DNA from: CAVYUC01 sp963783085
Lineage (GTDB): Bacteria; Bacteroidota; Bacteroidia; Bacteroidales; Prolixibacteraceae
Direction: 5' to 3'
Assembly: GCA_963783085.1 (NCBI GenBank)
Contig: CAWAMJ010000016.1
Span: forward strand, 124,001-188,000
DNA length: 64,000 nt
A program made the position numbers and the translations under genes. Positions within the stretch are counted from its first letter, which is position 1. Every line of letters begins with the position of its first letter. Under the pieces are notes generated by a model. The model was not told the origin of the DNA. It saw only the letters and a list, made by a program, of their open reading frames with translations, and made no database searches. Of the stretch, positions 18,183-27,649 are shown piece after piece.

Positions 18183-19358
18183 ATGAGCATAAAAACTACA
18201 CGATTGTATACTTATATTTTACTGGCGGTTACACTTGCTTCCTGCGAAAAAACCATCGAATTTAAATCAGCCGAAATAAAACCTAAAATTGTTGTAAATG
18301 CTGTTTTTACCGCAGGAAGTAAATATAAGTATGTGAAAGTGGAAAAAAGCCGGAGTATTTTGGACGACCGGAGGTTTTTCGAGGCGCTTCCCAATGCTGC
18401 GGTTAAATTGTATGAAGATGGAAATTTTATCTCAGAACTTGGTTACATCAGCATTGTGGATACTTTTTATGATCATTTGGATTATGGTGTTGTAAAAGAG
18501 TATCCCTATGAATCGGGTATTTTTATTGATTCAACGGTAGTTATAAAACCCGGGTCAACCTACCGCCTCGAAATTTCGAATGAAGGTTTCGGGCCGGTTA
18601 CTTGTGAAACAATTGTGCCTGTTCCCGTAAAATTAGATGAAATGAAAATTACCATGGAAAAAATACCCAAACAATACAATGAGAACTTTTTTAAAATAAA
18701 ACTAAGGCTTGGCTTAAACGACCCACAAGAAGAAGATAATTTTTACCGTTTAACGCTGGTTCAAAACAGGGGAATTGAAGCTGCATTGAAATTTATCGGC
18801 GGTTATAATGGTTCGTACGGTGGGAGTATTTATTATGGCGGAGGAATGTATGGTTACGGATACGGGGATATTAACCTGGATTCAATTGTCCCGACAGACA
18901 CGATAATCCAGGAAAGATTTGGAACGCTGGTTCAATCGCTTGATCCGGTGTTGTCTGCATCAGGAAATGCCGATATTCTCGATGTTGAAGCGGATGCAGT
19001 TGAGTTTTTTACCGATGAACTCATGACCCGGGAGAATTATCAGCTTTCTTTTTGGATTGATACCGGGCGCGACGTTTATGTTGATTTTGACGAATACCTC
19101 GAATCGCAGGCGCTTATCCACAATATTTCAAGGGAATTGTATTATTATTCAGTATCGCGGCAACAACAATCGCTGGCAATCGACAATCCTTTTGCAGAGC
19201 CGGTTCCGGTTTATTCAAATATTGCCGGTGGAATTGGAATTTTCGGCTCCGTAGCGATCAGCTCCCAACATGCGACTATCGGAAATTATCCTGTTGACGG
19301 AAAAGTTTATATTGATGCCTATGAATATAACCGACGGTATTATAATTATCCCGATTAA
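18183..19358 (+). CDS. DUF4249 lipoprotein, partner of TonB receptor
   Basis: A 391-aa lipoprotein (lipobox TLASC, Cys ~21) with the start of the DUF4249 family: KPKIVVNAVFTAGSKYKYVK. There is an N-terminal beta-sandwich, and the middle has a Gly/Tyr-rich loop (GGYNGSYGGSIYYGGGMYGY). The gene follows the receptor by 3 bp, so the two are surely co-transcribed. DUF4249 proteins are thought to cap or assist their TonB receptor on the cell surface; the ligand is unknown. Convergent with gldB, only 5 bp between stops. Confidence 0.85.
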   Translation: MSIKTTRLYTYILLAVTLASCEKTIEFKSAEIKPKIVVNAVFTAGSKYKYVKVEKSRSILDDRRFFEALPNAAVKLYEDGNFISELGYISIVDTFYDHLDYGVVKEYPYESGIFIDSTVVIKPGSTYRLEISNEGFGPVTCETIVPVPVKLDEMKITMEKIPKQYNENFFKIKLRLGLNDPQEEDNFYRLTLVQNRGIEAALKFIGGYNGSYGGSIYYGGGMYGYGYGDINLDSIVPTDTIIQERFGTLVQSLDPVLSASGNADILDVEADAVEFFTDELMTRENYQLSFWIDTGRDVYVDFDEYLESQALIHNISRELYYYSVSRQQQSLAIDNPFAEPVPVYSNIAGGIGIFGSVAISSQHATIGNYPVDGKVYIDAYEYNRRYYNYPD

Positions 19359-19363
19359 CAATT

Positions 19364-20380
19364 CTACTCCGGAAAATATCCCGAAGCATTTAATATTCCC
19401 TGGTAATCTTCATTCGCCATTAATGCCGGCAGGGTGATTTCCGGGAATTCTTCCATGTATTTCCGCACAATTTGCCAGCCGAGCCAAATTCCGGTCCTTC
19501 CCGGAGATTCTACCGGGAAACCACTGGTGGTGGGCCCGTCGTTAATATAGCGCACAATATCCATCCGCTTGTTTGAGTAAAGCATTTTGTTTTCCACCAG
19601 GTACGTCCACATTTCCGCTTCGTTATTTTCGCACCACTTCAGTTCTTTTTTGGTGTAACCAATCTTAACCGTATCTGGTGTTTCGGGTAACAGCGCATCG
19701 GTAAAATACATTAACTTTCCCTGGTAAACCATATTTCCGAGCAGGTTTGTAATTTCCGATTTTGGTGGAAATTCGGTCAAACCCCAGGCAAAAGCCACAT
19801 CGGCAGGAATCTTCGCGGGATACATGTTTTTGATTTTGTAAGCCGGGGTAGTGCTTAATAATTGGTAGTATTTGTAGTCGCGGCCCAGATATTTGTCAAG
19901 GCTGATGCCAACGATGTTTTCAGCCGTTACAACCGACTGGTTATATCCTGAAATGTAAGTGTAAACGGTTGGCAGTTCCTTTTGCGGGAAGTGATACTGG
20001 TAATATTTGAACGCTTTATTGATTTCCTTTTCCGTTTTGCCAAAATCTGAAAATTCGTCTTCAACCTCCAGCTTTACATTTTGAACCATCGTGTCGGTGA
20101 GGAACTCAGCCATGTACCTGGTAAAATTCTCCTCATCAATACCGCCTATACGAATAATCCGGTATGTAAAAAGGTCAAAAAAACCGGGATATTTTTCATG
20201 CAGCGTTTTCATTTCGGCGAGGGTGTCATTCAACGGAAGTGAAAATAATTCTTTGCCAAACCTTACAAATTCAATATTGTTTTTTATGTCAGAAATATCA
20301 ACTTTTAACGGGTTTCGCTTGCACGAAACAACGGCGGCAGTCAGGCAGGTGAAAATTAATATCCGGAACAGCAACTTCAT
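19364..20380 (-). CDS. gldB: Gliding motility lipoprotein GldB
   Basis: A 338-aa lipoprotein (lipobox AAVVSC, Cys ~20). IEFVRFGKELFSLPL, LFTYRIIRIGGIDEENF and VAFAWGLTEFPPKSEIT, followed by SPGRTGIWLGWQIVRKYME, fit GldB, one of the proteins needed for gliding in Flavobacterium and widely kept in non-gliding Bacteroidota. It is divergent from nadE with a 126-bp spacer; nadE and gldB are also neighbours in other Bacteroidota, which supports both calls. Presence does not prove motility. Confidence 0.85.
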   Translation of the reverse strand: MKLLFRILIFTCLTAAVVSCKRNPLKVDISDIKNNIEFVRFGKELFSLPLNDTLAEMKTLHEKYPGFFDLFTYRIIRIGGIDEENFTRYMAEFLTDTMVQNVKLEVEDEFSDFGKTEKEINKAFKYYQYHFPQKELPTVYTYISGYNQSVVTAENIVGISLDKYLGRDYKYYQLLSTTPAYKIKNMYPAKIPADVAFAWGLTEFPPKSEITNLLGNMVYQGKLMYFTDALLPETPDTVKIGYTKKELKWCENNEAEMWTYLVENKMLYSNKRMDIVRYINDGPTTSGFPVESPGRTGIWLGWQIVRKYMEEFPEITLPALMANEDYQGILNASGYFPE

Positions 20381-20506
20381 ATTACATGATTTTTAATTCA
20401 ATACGCTTTAGTTCATTTATTATTGCGAAATTGTGGCAAAAATAGGAGATTTGCAATCGAAAATCTTCAGTTCACCAAATGAGGTAAACATGAAACGTAC
20501 TCTTAT

Positions 20507-22150
20507 ATGAAAGTTGCATTAGCTCAGTTAAATTATACCATTGGCGATTTCGGGGGAAATTCGGCAAAAATGATTTCTGCTATCGAACAGGCGAAAAACG
20601 ATGGCGCCGAACTGGTTGTTTTCTCCGAATTATCAGTCACGGGTTATTATCCGCACGATTTGCTGGAGAAAAAGGAATTTATACAAAAGGCGGATGATGC
20701 AGTTGCCAAAATTGCCCGCCACTGCCGGGGAATTGCGGCTATTGTGGGAGTGCCGAGGATTAATGAATATGAACGTGGAAAAACGCTTTTCAATTCGGCC
20801 GTATTCCTGAACAACGGAACAATTGAGTCGGTGCATAGCAAAACGCTGCTTCCAACTTACGATGTTTTCGACGAGTACCGTCACTTCGAACCCAACAAAG
20901 AGTTTCAAGTAGTTGAATATCGCGGCGAAAAAATTGCCGTCACCATTTGCGAGGATCTTTGGGACGAACAGCCAACGGCAAATGAATTTGGAAAAGACAA
21001 GCTTTACCAGGTTTCACCCATGGAAAAACTGTCGGAATTCAATCCCGGTTTTGTAGTGAATATTTCGGCATCGCCATTTTCTTACAACCAGGAAAGCTGG
21101 CGCAAAGATGTGCTGGTTTCGAAGGCAAAAAAATACAAAGTCCCGGTTTTATATGTGAACCAGGTGGGGGCCCAAACAGAACTTATATTCGATGGCGGCT
21201 CGGTTTATATCGATCATGCCGGAGAAATCGTCAAAGAGTTGAAGTATTTTGAAGAGGATTATTTGTTGATCGATACGAATAATATTGGCGAAAAACAGCT
21301 GCAAAAGGAGTCGGATTACATCGAAAAAATACACGACGCACTGGTGCTGGGAATTCGCGACTACTTTCGGAAAATGAACTTCAAACAAGCCACGCTTGGT
21401 CTTTCAGGAGGTATCGATTCGGCGTTGACCCTGGTACTGGCGGTTCGTGCGCTGGGAGCCGAAAATGTAAGGGTTTTGCTAATGCCGTCAAAATATTCAT
21501 CCGGCCACAGCGTTGACGATGCCCGTCAATTGGCGGAAAACCTCAGAGTCCGGTATGATGTTGTTAACATTCAAAATGTTGTGGACGAGTTTGAAAAAAC
21601 GCTCGCTCCGTTATTTGGGGGAACTCAGCCGGGAATAACGGAAGAAAATATTCAGGCGCGTGCCAGGGGAATTTTCGTGATGGCGCTTTCGAACAAGTTT
21701 GGCCACATTTTGTTGAATACCACCAACAAAAGCGAATCGGCGGTTGGCTACGGAACGTTGTACGGCGATATGAACGGCGGACTTGCTGTGCTCGGCGATG
21801 TGTACAAAAGCGATGTATTCAAACTTTCGCGCTTTGTCAATCGAACCCGGGAAATTATTCCCGAAAATACAATTACAAAACCACCTTCTGCCGAGCTACG
21901 GCCTGATCAAAAAGATACCGATTCGCTGCCGGAATATGCTGATTTGGACCGGATGCTCTTTAATTATATCGAACTTAATAAGCCGCCGCGGGAAATTGTT
22001 GCGCTCGGTTTCGAAAAAGAGGTGGTCGATAAAATTATCAGGTTGGTGAATTTAAACGAATACAAACGTTTTCAGGCGGCGCCTATTTTGAGGGTAAGTT
22101 CAAAAGCATTTGGCTTCGGACGCAAAATACCTTTGGTAGCCAGATATTAA
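20507..22150 (+). CDS. nadE: Glutamine-dependent NAD+ synthase
   Basis: A 547-aa two-domain enzyme. The N-terminal nitrilase-type glutaminase (residues 1-~265) shows VVFSELSVTGYYPHD (Glu), HSKTLLPTYDVFDE (Lys) and VTICEDLWDE (Cys), completing the Glu-Lys-Cys triad. The C-terminal synthetase (~285-547) begins LGLSGGIDSALTL, the SGGxDS pyrophosphate loop, and has NTTNKSESAVGYGTLYGD. It makes NAD+ from deamido-NAD+ with Gln and ATP in the cytosol. Complete and of normal length. Confidence 0.95.
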   Translation: MKVALAQLNYTIGDFGGNSAKMISAIEQAKNDGAELVVFSELSVTGYYPHDLLEKKEFIQKADDAVAKIARHCRGIAAIVGVPRINEYERGKTLFNSAVFLNNGTIESVHSKTLLPTYDVFDEYRHFEPNKEFQVVEYRGEKIAVTICEDLWDEQPTANEFGKDKLYQVSPMEKLSEFNPGFVVNISASPFSYNQESWRKDVLVSKAKKYKVPVLYVNQVGAQTELIFDGGSVYIDHAGEIVKELKYFEEDYLLIDTNNIGEKQLQKESDYIEKIHDALVLGIRDYFRKMNFKQATLGLSGGIDSALTLVLAVRALGAENVRVLLMPSKYSSGHSVDDARQLAENLRVRYDVVNIQNVVDEFEKTLAPLFGGTQPGITEENIQARARGIFVMALSNKFGHILLNTTNKSESAVGYGTLYGDMNGGLAVLGDVYKSDVFKLSRFVNRTREIIPENTITKPPSAELRPDQKDTDSLPEYADLDRMLFNYIELNKPPREIVALGFEKEVVDKIIRLVNLNEYKRFQAAPILRVSSKAFGFGRKIPLVARY

Positions 22151-22194
22151 CAGGCTCTTTTTGTTGTTTAAATCGCAAAAATTATTTTTAGATG

Positions 22195-22218
22195 ATTTAT
22201 GTCACAAATGACATAAAT
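22195..22218. promoter_or_regulatory. Palindromic operator upstream of crp/fnr-type gene
   Basis: A perfect 10-bp inverted repeat ATTTATGTCA with a 4-nt spacer (CAAA) and TGACATAAAT. The core TGTCA-N4-TGACA has the 14-bp geometry of FNR/DNR-type sites (5-4-5). It ends 12 bp before a promoter candidate and 75 bp before the regulator start, a position that suits activation or autoregulation by the Crp/Fnr protein it precedes. Confidence 0.6.
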
Positions 22219-22229
22219 AAGGCGTAAAA

Positions 22230-22263
22230 TTTGAAGGCGATTTTTACAAAATTTTTAACTTTG
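22230..22263 (+). promoter_or_regulatory. Bacteroidota-type promoter candidate
   Basis: TTTG at 22230-22233 and TAACTTTG at 22256-22263 match the -33 TTTG and -7 TAnnTTTG elements of Bacteroidota housekeeping promoters, with a 22-nt gap. It lies 30 bp before the Crp/Fnr start and just downstream of the palindromic operator. Confidence 0.5.
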
Positions 22264-22293
22264 ATGCTGTAAAACATACTTTTAGACGATTAT

Positions 22294-22995
22294 ATGCTAA
22301 ATTCAACTGAAGGTGTTGAGGTGATTGTTGAAAACCCGAAATCGGTGTTTCATTTTTTAAACCAGGAAGAAAAGCAAGAGCTTGAACAATACGTTTCCAT
22401 GGCTCAGTATAAGAAAAATGAGTTTATTTTCAAGGAAGGCGATAAACCTACCGGATTTCTTTTACTGGTAAACGGAAAAGTAAAAATATTCAAGGAAGGA
22501 GTTGGGGGCCGCGAACAAATCATTCGCATGGCCAGGCCTTTTAGTATCATCGGTTATCGCGCGCTGCTGGCCGGAGAAAACCACATTGCATCGGCTGTTA
22601 CAATCGAAGAATCGATGGTTTGCACGGTAACTGCTGAATTCGTGTTGAACCGAGCTTTGAAAAACAACAATTTTTCGCAGAAACTGATTAATAAGCTGGC
22701 AGGCGAACTTGGTTTTGCAAATACACGGACTGTTACGCTGACGCAAAAACACATTCGCGGGAGATTGGCCGAATCGCTGATATTGTTAAAAGACAAGTAT
22801 GGTTACGAGCCCGATGGCACAACCCTTAAAGTTTACCTGTCGCGCGAAGATATTGCCAACCTTTCGAACATGACCACGTCGAATGCCATTCGAACGTTAT
22901 CAACTTTTGCCAACGAAAATATTATTGCTATCGACGGGCGCAAAATAAAAATCCTCGATGCACAGCGTCTGGACAGGGTTAGTAAGTTAGGTTGA
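22294..22995 (+). CDS. Crp/Fnr family transcription regulator
   Basis: A 233-aa protein. A cNMP-binding-type beta-barrel at ~20-140 (NEFIFKEGDKPTGFLLLVNG, GREQIIRMARPFSIIGYRAL) precedes a winged HTH at ~150-225 (SREDIANLSNMTTSNAIRTL). No N-terminal Cys cluster for an Fe-S centre is seen, and the cyclic-nucleotide phosphate-binding Arg-Ser pair is not evident, so the signal is unknown. A perfect TGTCA-N4-TGACA palindrome lies in its promoter region and is probably its own binding site. Convergent with murF-alr (3 bp between stops). Confidence 0.85.
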   Translation: MLNSTEGVEVIVENPKSVFHFLNQEEKQELEQYVSMAQYKKNEFIFKEGDKPTGFLLLVNGKVKIFKEGVGGREQIIRMARPFSIIGYRALLAGENHIASAVTIEESMVCTVTAEFVLNRALKNNNFSQKLINKLAGELGFANTRTVTLTQKHIRGRLAESLILLKDKYGYEPDGTTLKVYLSREDIANLSNMTTSNAIRTLSTFANENIIAIDGRKIKILDAQRLDRVSKLG

Positions 22996-22998
22996 TTT

Positions 22999-25470
22999 TT
23001 ATTCCTGCAAATAAACACGTTTTACACGCTGCGAAATTCCGGTTAAAATTTCGTAAGGAATGGTGCCGGCCTGAGCGGCAACTTCTTCAATAGTAATTTC
23101 ATTTCCAAAAAATTCCACCGGATCACCGGGGCTTACATTCAGTCCGGTTACATCCAGCATCAGCATATCCATACAAATATTTCCGATGATGGGCACACGT
23201 TTTCCGCTCACAATTGCACTTCCGGTTTTATTGCCCAATTTGCGGTCCAGCCCATCGGCATATCCGAGCGGCACAATCGCTATCTGGCTGTTGCGCGAAA
23301 TTTTTCCTTTCCGGCTGTAGCCAACTGTTTCGCCGGCTTCCACATTTTTTACCTGTGATACGGTACTTTTGAGCGTACTGATGTTTTCCAGCGGCAGGCC
23401 GGTAACCGAAACTCCGTATAAACCAATTCCAAGCCTTACCATTTCAAATTGCTTTTCCGGGAATCGCTCAATACCTGCGGAATTTAAGATATGCCGGTCA
23501 ACGGGGTAGGGAAGCGCTTTTATAACCTCTGTCGCAAATTGCTCAAAAATCTTTATTTGCTGAATTGTGAAATGATCAAGAGCCGGATCGTCGCTGGCCG
23601 CCAGGTGCGAAAAAACCGACTTTACTTTTAATGCATTCGCCGATTTGATTAAACCGATGACTTTTTTTGTTTCTTCTATCGTTTTCAAACCCAGCCGGTT
23701 CATTCCGGTGTCAATTTTCAAATGAATCGGGAAATCCTGCAAAGCGTTATGATGAGCAGCTTCCGTAAAATCTTTCAGTAAACCGACGCTGTAAATATTT
23801 GGCTCGAGCCGGTAATCGATAATGGATTGAAAGCTGTGTGCTTCCGGATTCATTACCACAATCGGCGTATCTACTCCTGCATTCCGCAATTCAACACCTT
23901 CGTCGGCTACGGCAACTGCCAGGTAATCTACATTCTGAAACTGCAGAGCCCTCGCAATTTCGGTGTCGCCGCTTCCGTATGAAAAGGCCTTCACCATAAC
24001 CATTATTTTGGTGGAAGGTTTTAATAACCCTTTGAAAATATTCAGATTGTGAACCAGTGAATTTAAATTTATTTCCAATTGCGTTCTGTGCGATTTTTGT
24101 TGCAGCAAAGCAGATATTCTTTCAAAAGCAAAACTTCGTGCCCCTTTTATTAAAATAACTGAATTGCGGAATTGCCGCCGGTTAATGTAATTTTCAAATT
24201 CCTGAACCGATAAAAAAAAACGACCAGGTGTTGTGAAAATCCCTGCCTGGGCAGCAATTTCTTCCCCGATTCCGGTAACCTCATCGATTTCCCACTGATG
24301 CAGCAGACTGTCGACCTGTTGGTACAATTCTTTTTTTGAATAGCCGGTTTGCTGAATGTCGGACAATATGATTTGTTTTTTCAGGTGTTCTTTTTTTGCC
24401 TGCTGGTGCAACACCGACAAGGCAATGGTTAACGAGGTGATATCTGAATTATAATAGTCGTTGATTAGCAGGCAATGGTTGACTCCCTGTTTTATTTCGA
24501 GGCGCATGGCCAGCGGCGCCAGTTGTTCGAACCGCGGCAGGATTTTAGCCGGATTATCTGATAACTCGCTGGTTACAACAAAACAGTGGCAGGCATTTTC
24601 AACCGATGAACTGTCGGTGAAAGGAATTTGAAATGCAAAGCTCTCAGCGTTTCGATGCGCTTTGATTTTGGTGAACCTGCTTCTGCTTGCAATTTCAAAA
24701 AAAACGCCCGCATCCTTATTTTTGAGCGACCAACCGATTTTTTTTACGCCGTTCTCACGGCAAAATCCGGTTGAAATTTCATTTAACGCCGGATCGTCCT
24801 GACAAAAAATCAATTTGTCGGCGCCTTTGAAAAGCAACAGTTTTTCTTCGGTTTTTTGAGCCCGGGTTTGGAAATTTTCCTGGTGCGCATCACCAATGTT
24901 GGTCAAAAGTCCAATGTTTGGCTGAATGATTTTCGCAAGGTTTTTCATTTCGCCCGGCTGTGAAATTCCGGCTTCGAACAATCCGAGGTTAAATTTATCA
25001 TTCATCAGCAATACGGAAAGTGGCACGCCAACCTGCGAATTAAAACTTTTCGGACTGCGGACTATGTTGAAATCGCCTGTGAGCAATTCAAAAAGCCATT
25101 CTTTGACGATGGTTTTGCCGTTACTGCCCGTAATTCCCACAACCGGATAGTGGTGTAACCTTCGAATATGCGCTGCCAGTTTCTGAAGGGCCGCGGTTGT
25201 ATTTTCCACGAAAATGAATGAAGCATTCTCATGTACCGGGTTCTTTTCTGAAATAACAAATGCGGTTACACCTTTCTTAATTAATTCCGGAATGTAACGG
25301 TGACCGTTGTTACGCGGTCCCTTCAACGCAAAAAACAGTGAATTTTTAGGATTGAAAAAAGTGCGGCTGTCCGTTGCAACTTCCGAAATTCTCTGAACGG
25401 GTGCTTCCCCTTTTTTTATCAGGTGTCCGTCTGCAATTGCTGCTATTTCGCTCAACGTGAAATCGATCAT
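22999..25470 (-). CDS. murF-alr: Bifunctional MurF ligase / alanine racemase
   Basis: An 823-aa fusion found across Bacteroidota. Residues 1-~450 are UDP-MurNAc-tripeptide:D-Ala-D-Ala ligase (VGITGSNGKTIVKEW P-loop at ~110-124; LTNIGDAHQENFQ; NDYYNSDITSLTIAL). From ~460 comes PLP-dependent alanine racemase: IMVMVKAFSYGSGD holds the PLP Lys, with LKIDTGMNRLGLK, and VGYSRKGKISRNSQ carries the catalytic Tyr. The enzyme makes D-Ala and adds D-Ala-D-Ala to the peptidoglycan precursor, so supply and use are linked in one chain. It follows tdk by 12 bp in the same direction. Confidence 0.95.
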   Translation of the reverse strand: MIDFTLSEIAAIADGHLIKKGEAPVQRISEVATDSRTFFNPKNSLFFALKGPRNNGHRYIPELIKKGVTAFVISEKNPVHENASFIFVENTTAALQKLAAHIRRLHHYPVVGITGSNGKTIVKEWLFELLTGDFNIVRSPKSFNSQVGVPLSVLLMNDKFNLGLFEAGISQPGEMKNLAKIIQPNIGLLTNIGDAHQENFQTRAQKTEEKLLLFKGADKLIFCQDDPALNEISTGFCRENGVKKIGWSLKNKDAGVFFEIASRSRFTKIKAHRNAESFAFQIPFTDSSSVENACHCFVVTSELSDNPAKILPRFEQLAPLAMRLEIKQGVNHCLLINDYYNSDITSLTIALSVLHQQAKKEHLKKQIILSDIQQTGYSKKELYQQVDSLLHQWEIDEVTGIGEEIAAQAGIFTTPGRFFLSVQEFENYINRRQFRNSVILIKGARSFAFERISALLQQKSHRTQLEINLNSLVHNLNIFKGLLKPSTKIMVMVKAFSYGSGDTEIARALQFQNVDYLAVAVADEGVELRNAGVDTPIVVMNPEAHSFQSIIDYRLEPNIYSVGLLKDFTEAAHHNALQDFPIHLKIDTGMNRLGLKTIEETKKVIGLIKSANALKVKSVFSHLAASDDPALDHFTIQQIKIFEQFATEVIKALPYPVDRHILNSAGIERFPEKQFEMVRLGIGLYGVSVTGLPLENISTLKSTVSQVKNVEAGETVGYSRKGKISRNSQIAIVPLGYADGLDRKLGNKTGSAIVSGKRVPIIGNICMDMLMLDVTGLNVSPGDPVEFFGNEITIEEVAAQAGTIPYEILTGISQRVKRVYLQE

Positions 25471-25482
25471 ATTTTCATCCGG

Positions 25483-26067
25483 TTAGGAGGGGGATTTTAC
25501 AACTTTTAAAAAACAACTACGGCAGAGCGGTTCGTACTGCTCTTTTTCGCCCAGTAAAACCACCTGGTTTTTTGCCGAAAGCCGGTGTGAAAATTGTGCA
25601 ATACTTCCGCAGCGGACGCAGATGGCATGTACTTTTGTTACATAATCGGCTACCGCCATTAATCCGGGCATGGGGCCAAATGGCGCTCCTTTAAAATCCA
25701 TATCGAGCCCGGCAACAATCACCCGGATTCCCATGTTGGCCAGTTTAATCACCACTTCCACCAAGCCAATATCAAAAAACTGGGCCTCGTCAATTCCAAC
25801 AACGTCCACATTTCCGGTCAACAGTAAAATGTTGGATGAATTCTCAACCGGCGTGGAGCGGATGGAATTCTCGTCGTGCGATACCACTTCAGTTTCAGAA
25901 TACCTGACATCGATTTCCGGTTTATAGATTTCTACACGCTGCCGGGCAATTTTGGCCCGTTTCAACCTTCGGATCAATTCTTCGGTTTTCCCTGAAAACA
26001 TCGATCCGCATACAACTTCGATGCTGCCAATTTTTTTCTGGCTGTTTACATCCCTTTCAATAAACAT
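25483..26067 (-). CDS. tdk: Thymidine kinase
   Basis: A 194-aa type II thymidine kinase. IEVVCGSMFSGKTEELIRR is the Walker A loop (~17-35), VDVVGIDEAQFFD the Walker B, and CVRCGSIAQF...CRSC the four-Cys zinc site of the lasso domain. It phosphorylates thymidine (salvage pathway) in the cytosol. Upstream of murF-alr with 12 bp between, so co-transcription is likely; divergent from the hypothetical gene at 26136 (68 bp). Confidence 0.95.
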   Translation of the reverse strand: MFIERDVNSQKKIGSIEVVCGSMFSGKTEELIRRLKRAKIARQRVEIYKPEIDVRYSETEVVSHDENSIRSTPVENSSNILLLTGNVDVVGIDEAQFFDIGLVEVVIKLANMGIRVIVAGLDMDFKGAPFGPMPGLMAVADYVTKVHAICVRCGSIAQFSHRLSAKNQVVLLGEKEQYEPLCRSCFLKVVKSPS

Positions 26068-26135
26068 TTACGTTATATGAATAAGAAATTAGTATTTTTA
26101 CAAAAATAAACTTTAAAACTTCAGCCCTGCATAGA

Positions 26136-26930
26136 ATGGAACATAAAAAACTGCTTAATATTTTGCGAAAAGACATGAGCGAGCTTGAGGAGCTGATAGC
26201 CGATGTTAAATCACAGGGAAAGTTTGATGCACTTGAAATGGAATTCATTCATACCCGGGCAAAAGGAGTGATGCAACTTGTTCATTTGTTAAATATTAGC
26301 GAAGAAGTGAACGAGCAGGTTATGCCGGTGGAAAGTGAAAAAATTGAACAAATCAGGGAAACGGTAGCCGAAATTCAGGAAAAGGTTATTGAACATAAAC
26401 AGAAGGAGCCTGAAGTGAAGGAAGAAGAAGAAACAAAACCGGAAGCGCCCAAAATAACTGATTCCGCATCCATTCACCAGGAAAGGGTAGAGGAACAAAA
26501 AAAGGGGACCGATGAACAGTTGGAAGATAAAAAACAAGTACCTGCGGCCGATTATTCAGAAAATGAAGAAGATATGCTGGACGATGAAACGGAAACCTCT
26601 GAGCCTTCAGGCAGATTGGGCGACAGCTTCTTAAAAGGCAAATCCCTGAATGATTTGGCAACCGGAAAAAACAAACTTGAATTTAAAATTTCCAACCGGC
26701 CCGTGAACAGCATCAAATCGGCTATCGGAATCAACGATCGTTTTCAGTACATCCGGGAGCTTTTCGACGGCGATCCGGAAAAATTCAATGAAACGGTAGA
26801 CTCGCTCGATTCGATGAATAACATCAGGGACGCGGTCGTTTTCCTGAGGCAAAATTTCAGATGGAAAAAAACGGAAACCAGCCTGAAGTTTGTTAACCTG
26901 GTAAAACGAAGGTTTCAAAATGAAAAATAA
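26136..26930 (+). CDS. Conserved hypothetical protein with acidic coiled-coil region
   Basis: A 264-aa soluble protein without signal or membrane segment. Residues 1-50 are helical. About 70-165 are very rich in Glu, Lys and Gln (EIQEKVIEHKQKEPEVKEEE), pointing to a flexible or coiled-coil linker. The last ~75 residues form a compact motif (SAIGINDRFQYIRELFDGD, NETVDSLDSMNNIRDAV, FRWKKTETSLKFVNLVKRRF) that I recall from Bacteroidota proteins of unknown function. Its 3' end overlaps rsmI by 11 bp, so the two are translated together. No function is proposed. Confidence 0.75.
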   Translation: MEHKKLLNILRKDMSELEELIADVKSQGKFDALEMEFIHTRAKGVMQLVHLLNISEEVNEQVMPVESEKIEQIRETVAEIQEKVIEHKQKEPEVKEEEETKPEAPKITDSASIHQERVEEQKKGTDEQLEDKKQVPAADYSENEEDMLDDETETSEPSGRLGDSFLKGKSLNDLATGKNKLEFKISNRPVNSIKSAIGINDRFQYIRELFDGDPEKFNETVDSLDSMNNIRDAVVFLRQNFRWKKTETSLKFVNLVKRRFQNEK

Positions 26931-27642
26931 TACGGGTAAATTAGTTCTGGTCCCCACACCCATCGGAAATCTGGAAGATATTACTTTGCGCGCCCTGCGG
27001 CTTTTAAAAGAGGCGAATTTAATTTTGGCGGAAGATACCCGCGTTTCTTCTGTGTTGTTAAAACATTTTGAAATTGATAAAAAACTGGTGCCGCATCATA
27101 AATTCAACGAGCATAAAACGGTTCATTCTGTAATCTCAAAAATAGAAGAAGGAAACCTGGTGGCGTTAATTTCCGATGCCGGAACTCCCGCTATTTCTGA
27201 TCCGGGTTTTTTACTGGTACGTAGTTGTGTTGAAAACAATATTGAAGTAGAATGTCTGCCGGGAGCGACAGCAGTCATTCCGGCGCTGGCTGTTTCCGGA
27301 TTGCCCACTGACAAATTCGTGTTTGAAGGTTTTCTGCCACAAAAAAAAGGCCGGCAAAAGAGGTTGCAGCAACTCGCTGCCGAAACCCGCACCATGGTTT
27401 TTTATGAATCTCCTTTCAGGTTGGTAAAAACCCTGTCGCAGTTTACCGAATTTTTCGAGCCGGAACGTTTAGCTTGTGTTTGCAGGGAGTTGAGTAAGTT
27501 ACACGAGGAGATAAAACGTGGAACGGTAACCGAATTATCCGATTATTATAAAGAGCACCCGCCAAAAGGAGAAATCGTGATCGTTGTTGACGGACATTCG
27601 GATAAAAAGAAAGACAAAACACCTTTGCCCGGTGAGAATTAA
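26920..27642 (+). CDS. rsmI: 16S rRNA (cytidine-1402-2'-O)-methyltransferase
   Basis: A 240-aa tetrapyrrole-methylase-fold enzyme: LVLVPTPIGNLEDITLRALR at the N-terminus, EDTRVSSVLLKHF, ALISDAGTPAISDPGFLLVR (SAM-binding) and CVCRELSKLHEEIKRGT are RsmI signatures. It 2'-O-methylates C1402 in the ribosomal P site. It starts inside the preceding gene (11-bp overlap) and is followed by a HAD phosphatase after 7 bp. Confidence 0.93.
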   Translation: MKNNTGKLVLVPTPIGNLEDITLRALRLLKEANLILAEDTRVSSVLLKHFEIDKKLVPHHKFNEHKTVHSVISKIEEGNLVALISDAGTPAISDPGFLLVRSCVENNIEVECLPGATAVIPALAVSGLPTDKFVFEGFLPQKKGRQKRLQQLAAETRTMVFYESPFRLVKTLSQFTEFFEPERLACVCRELSKLHEEIKRGTVTELSDYYKEHPPKGEIVIVVDGHSDKKKDKTPLPGEN

Positions 27643-27649
27643 AACTTTT

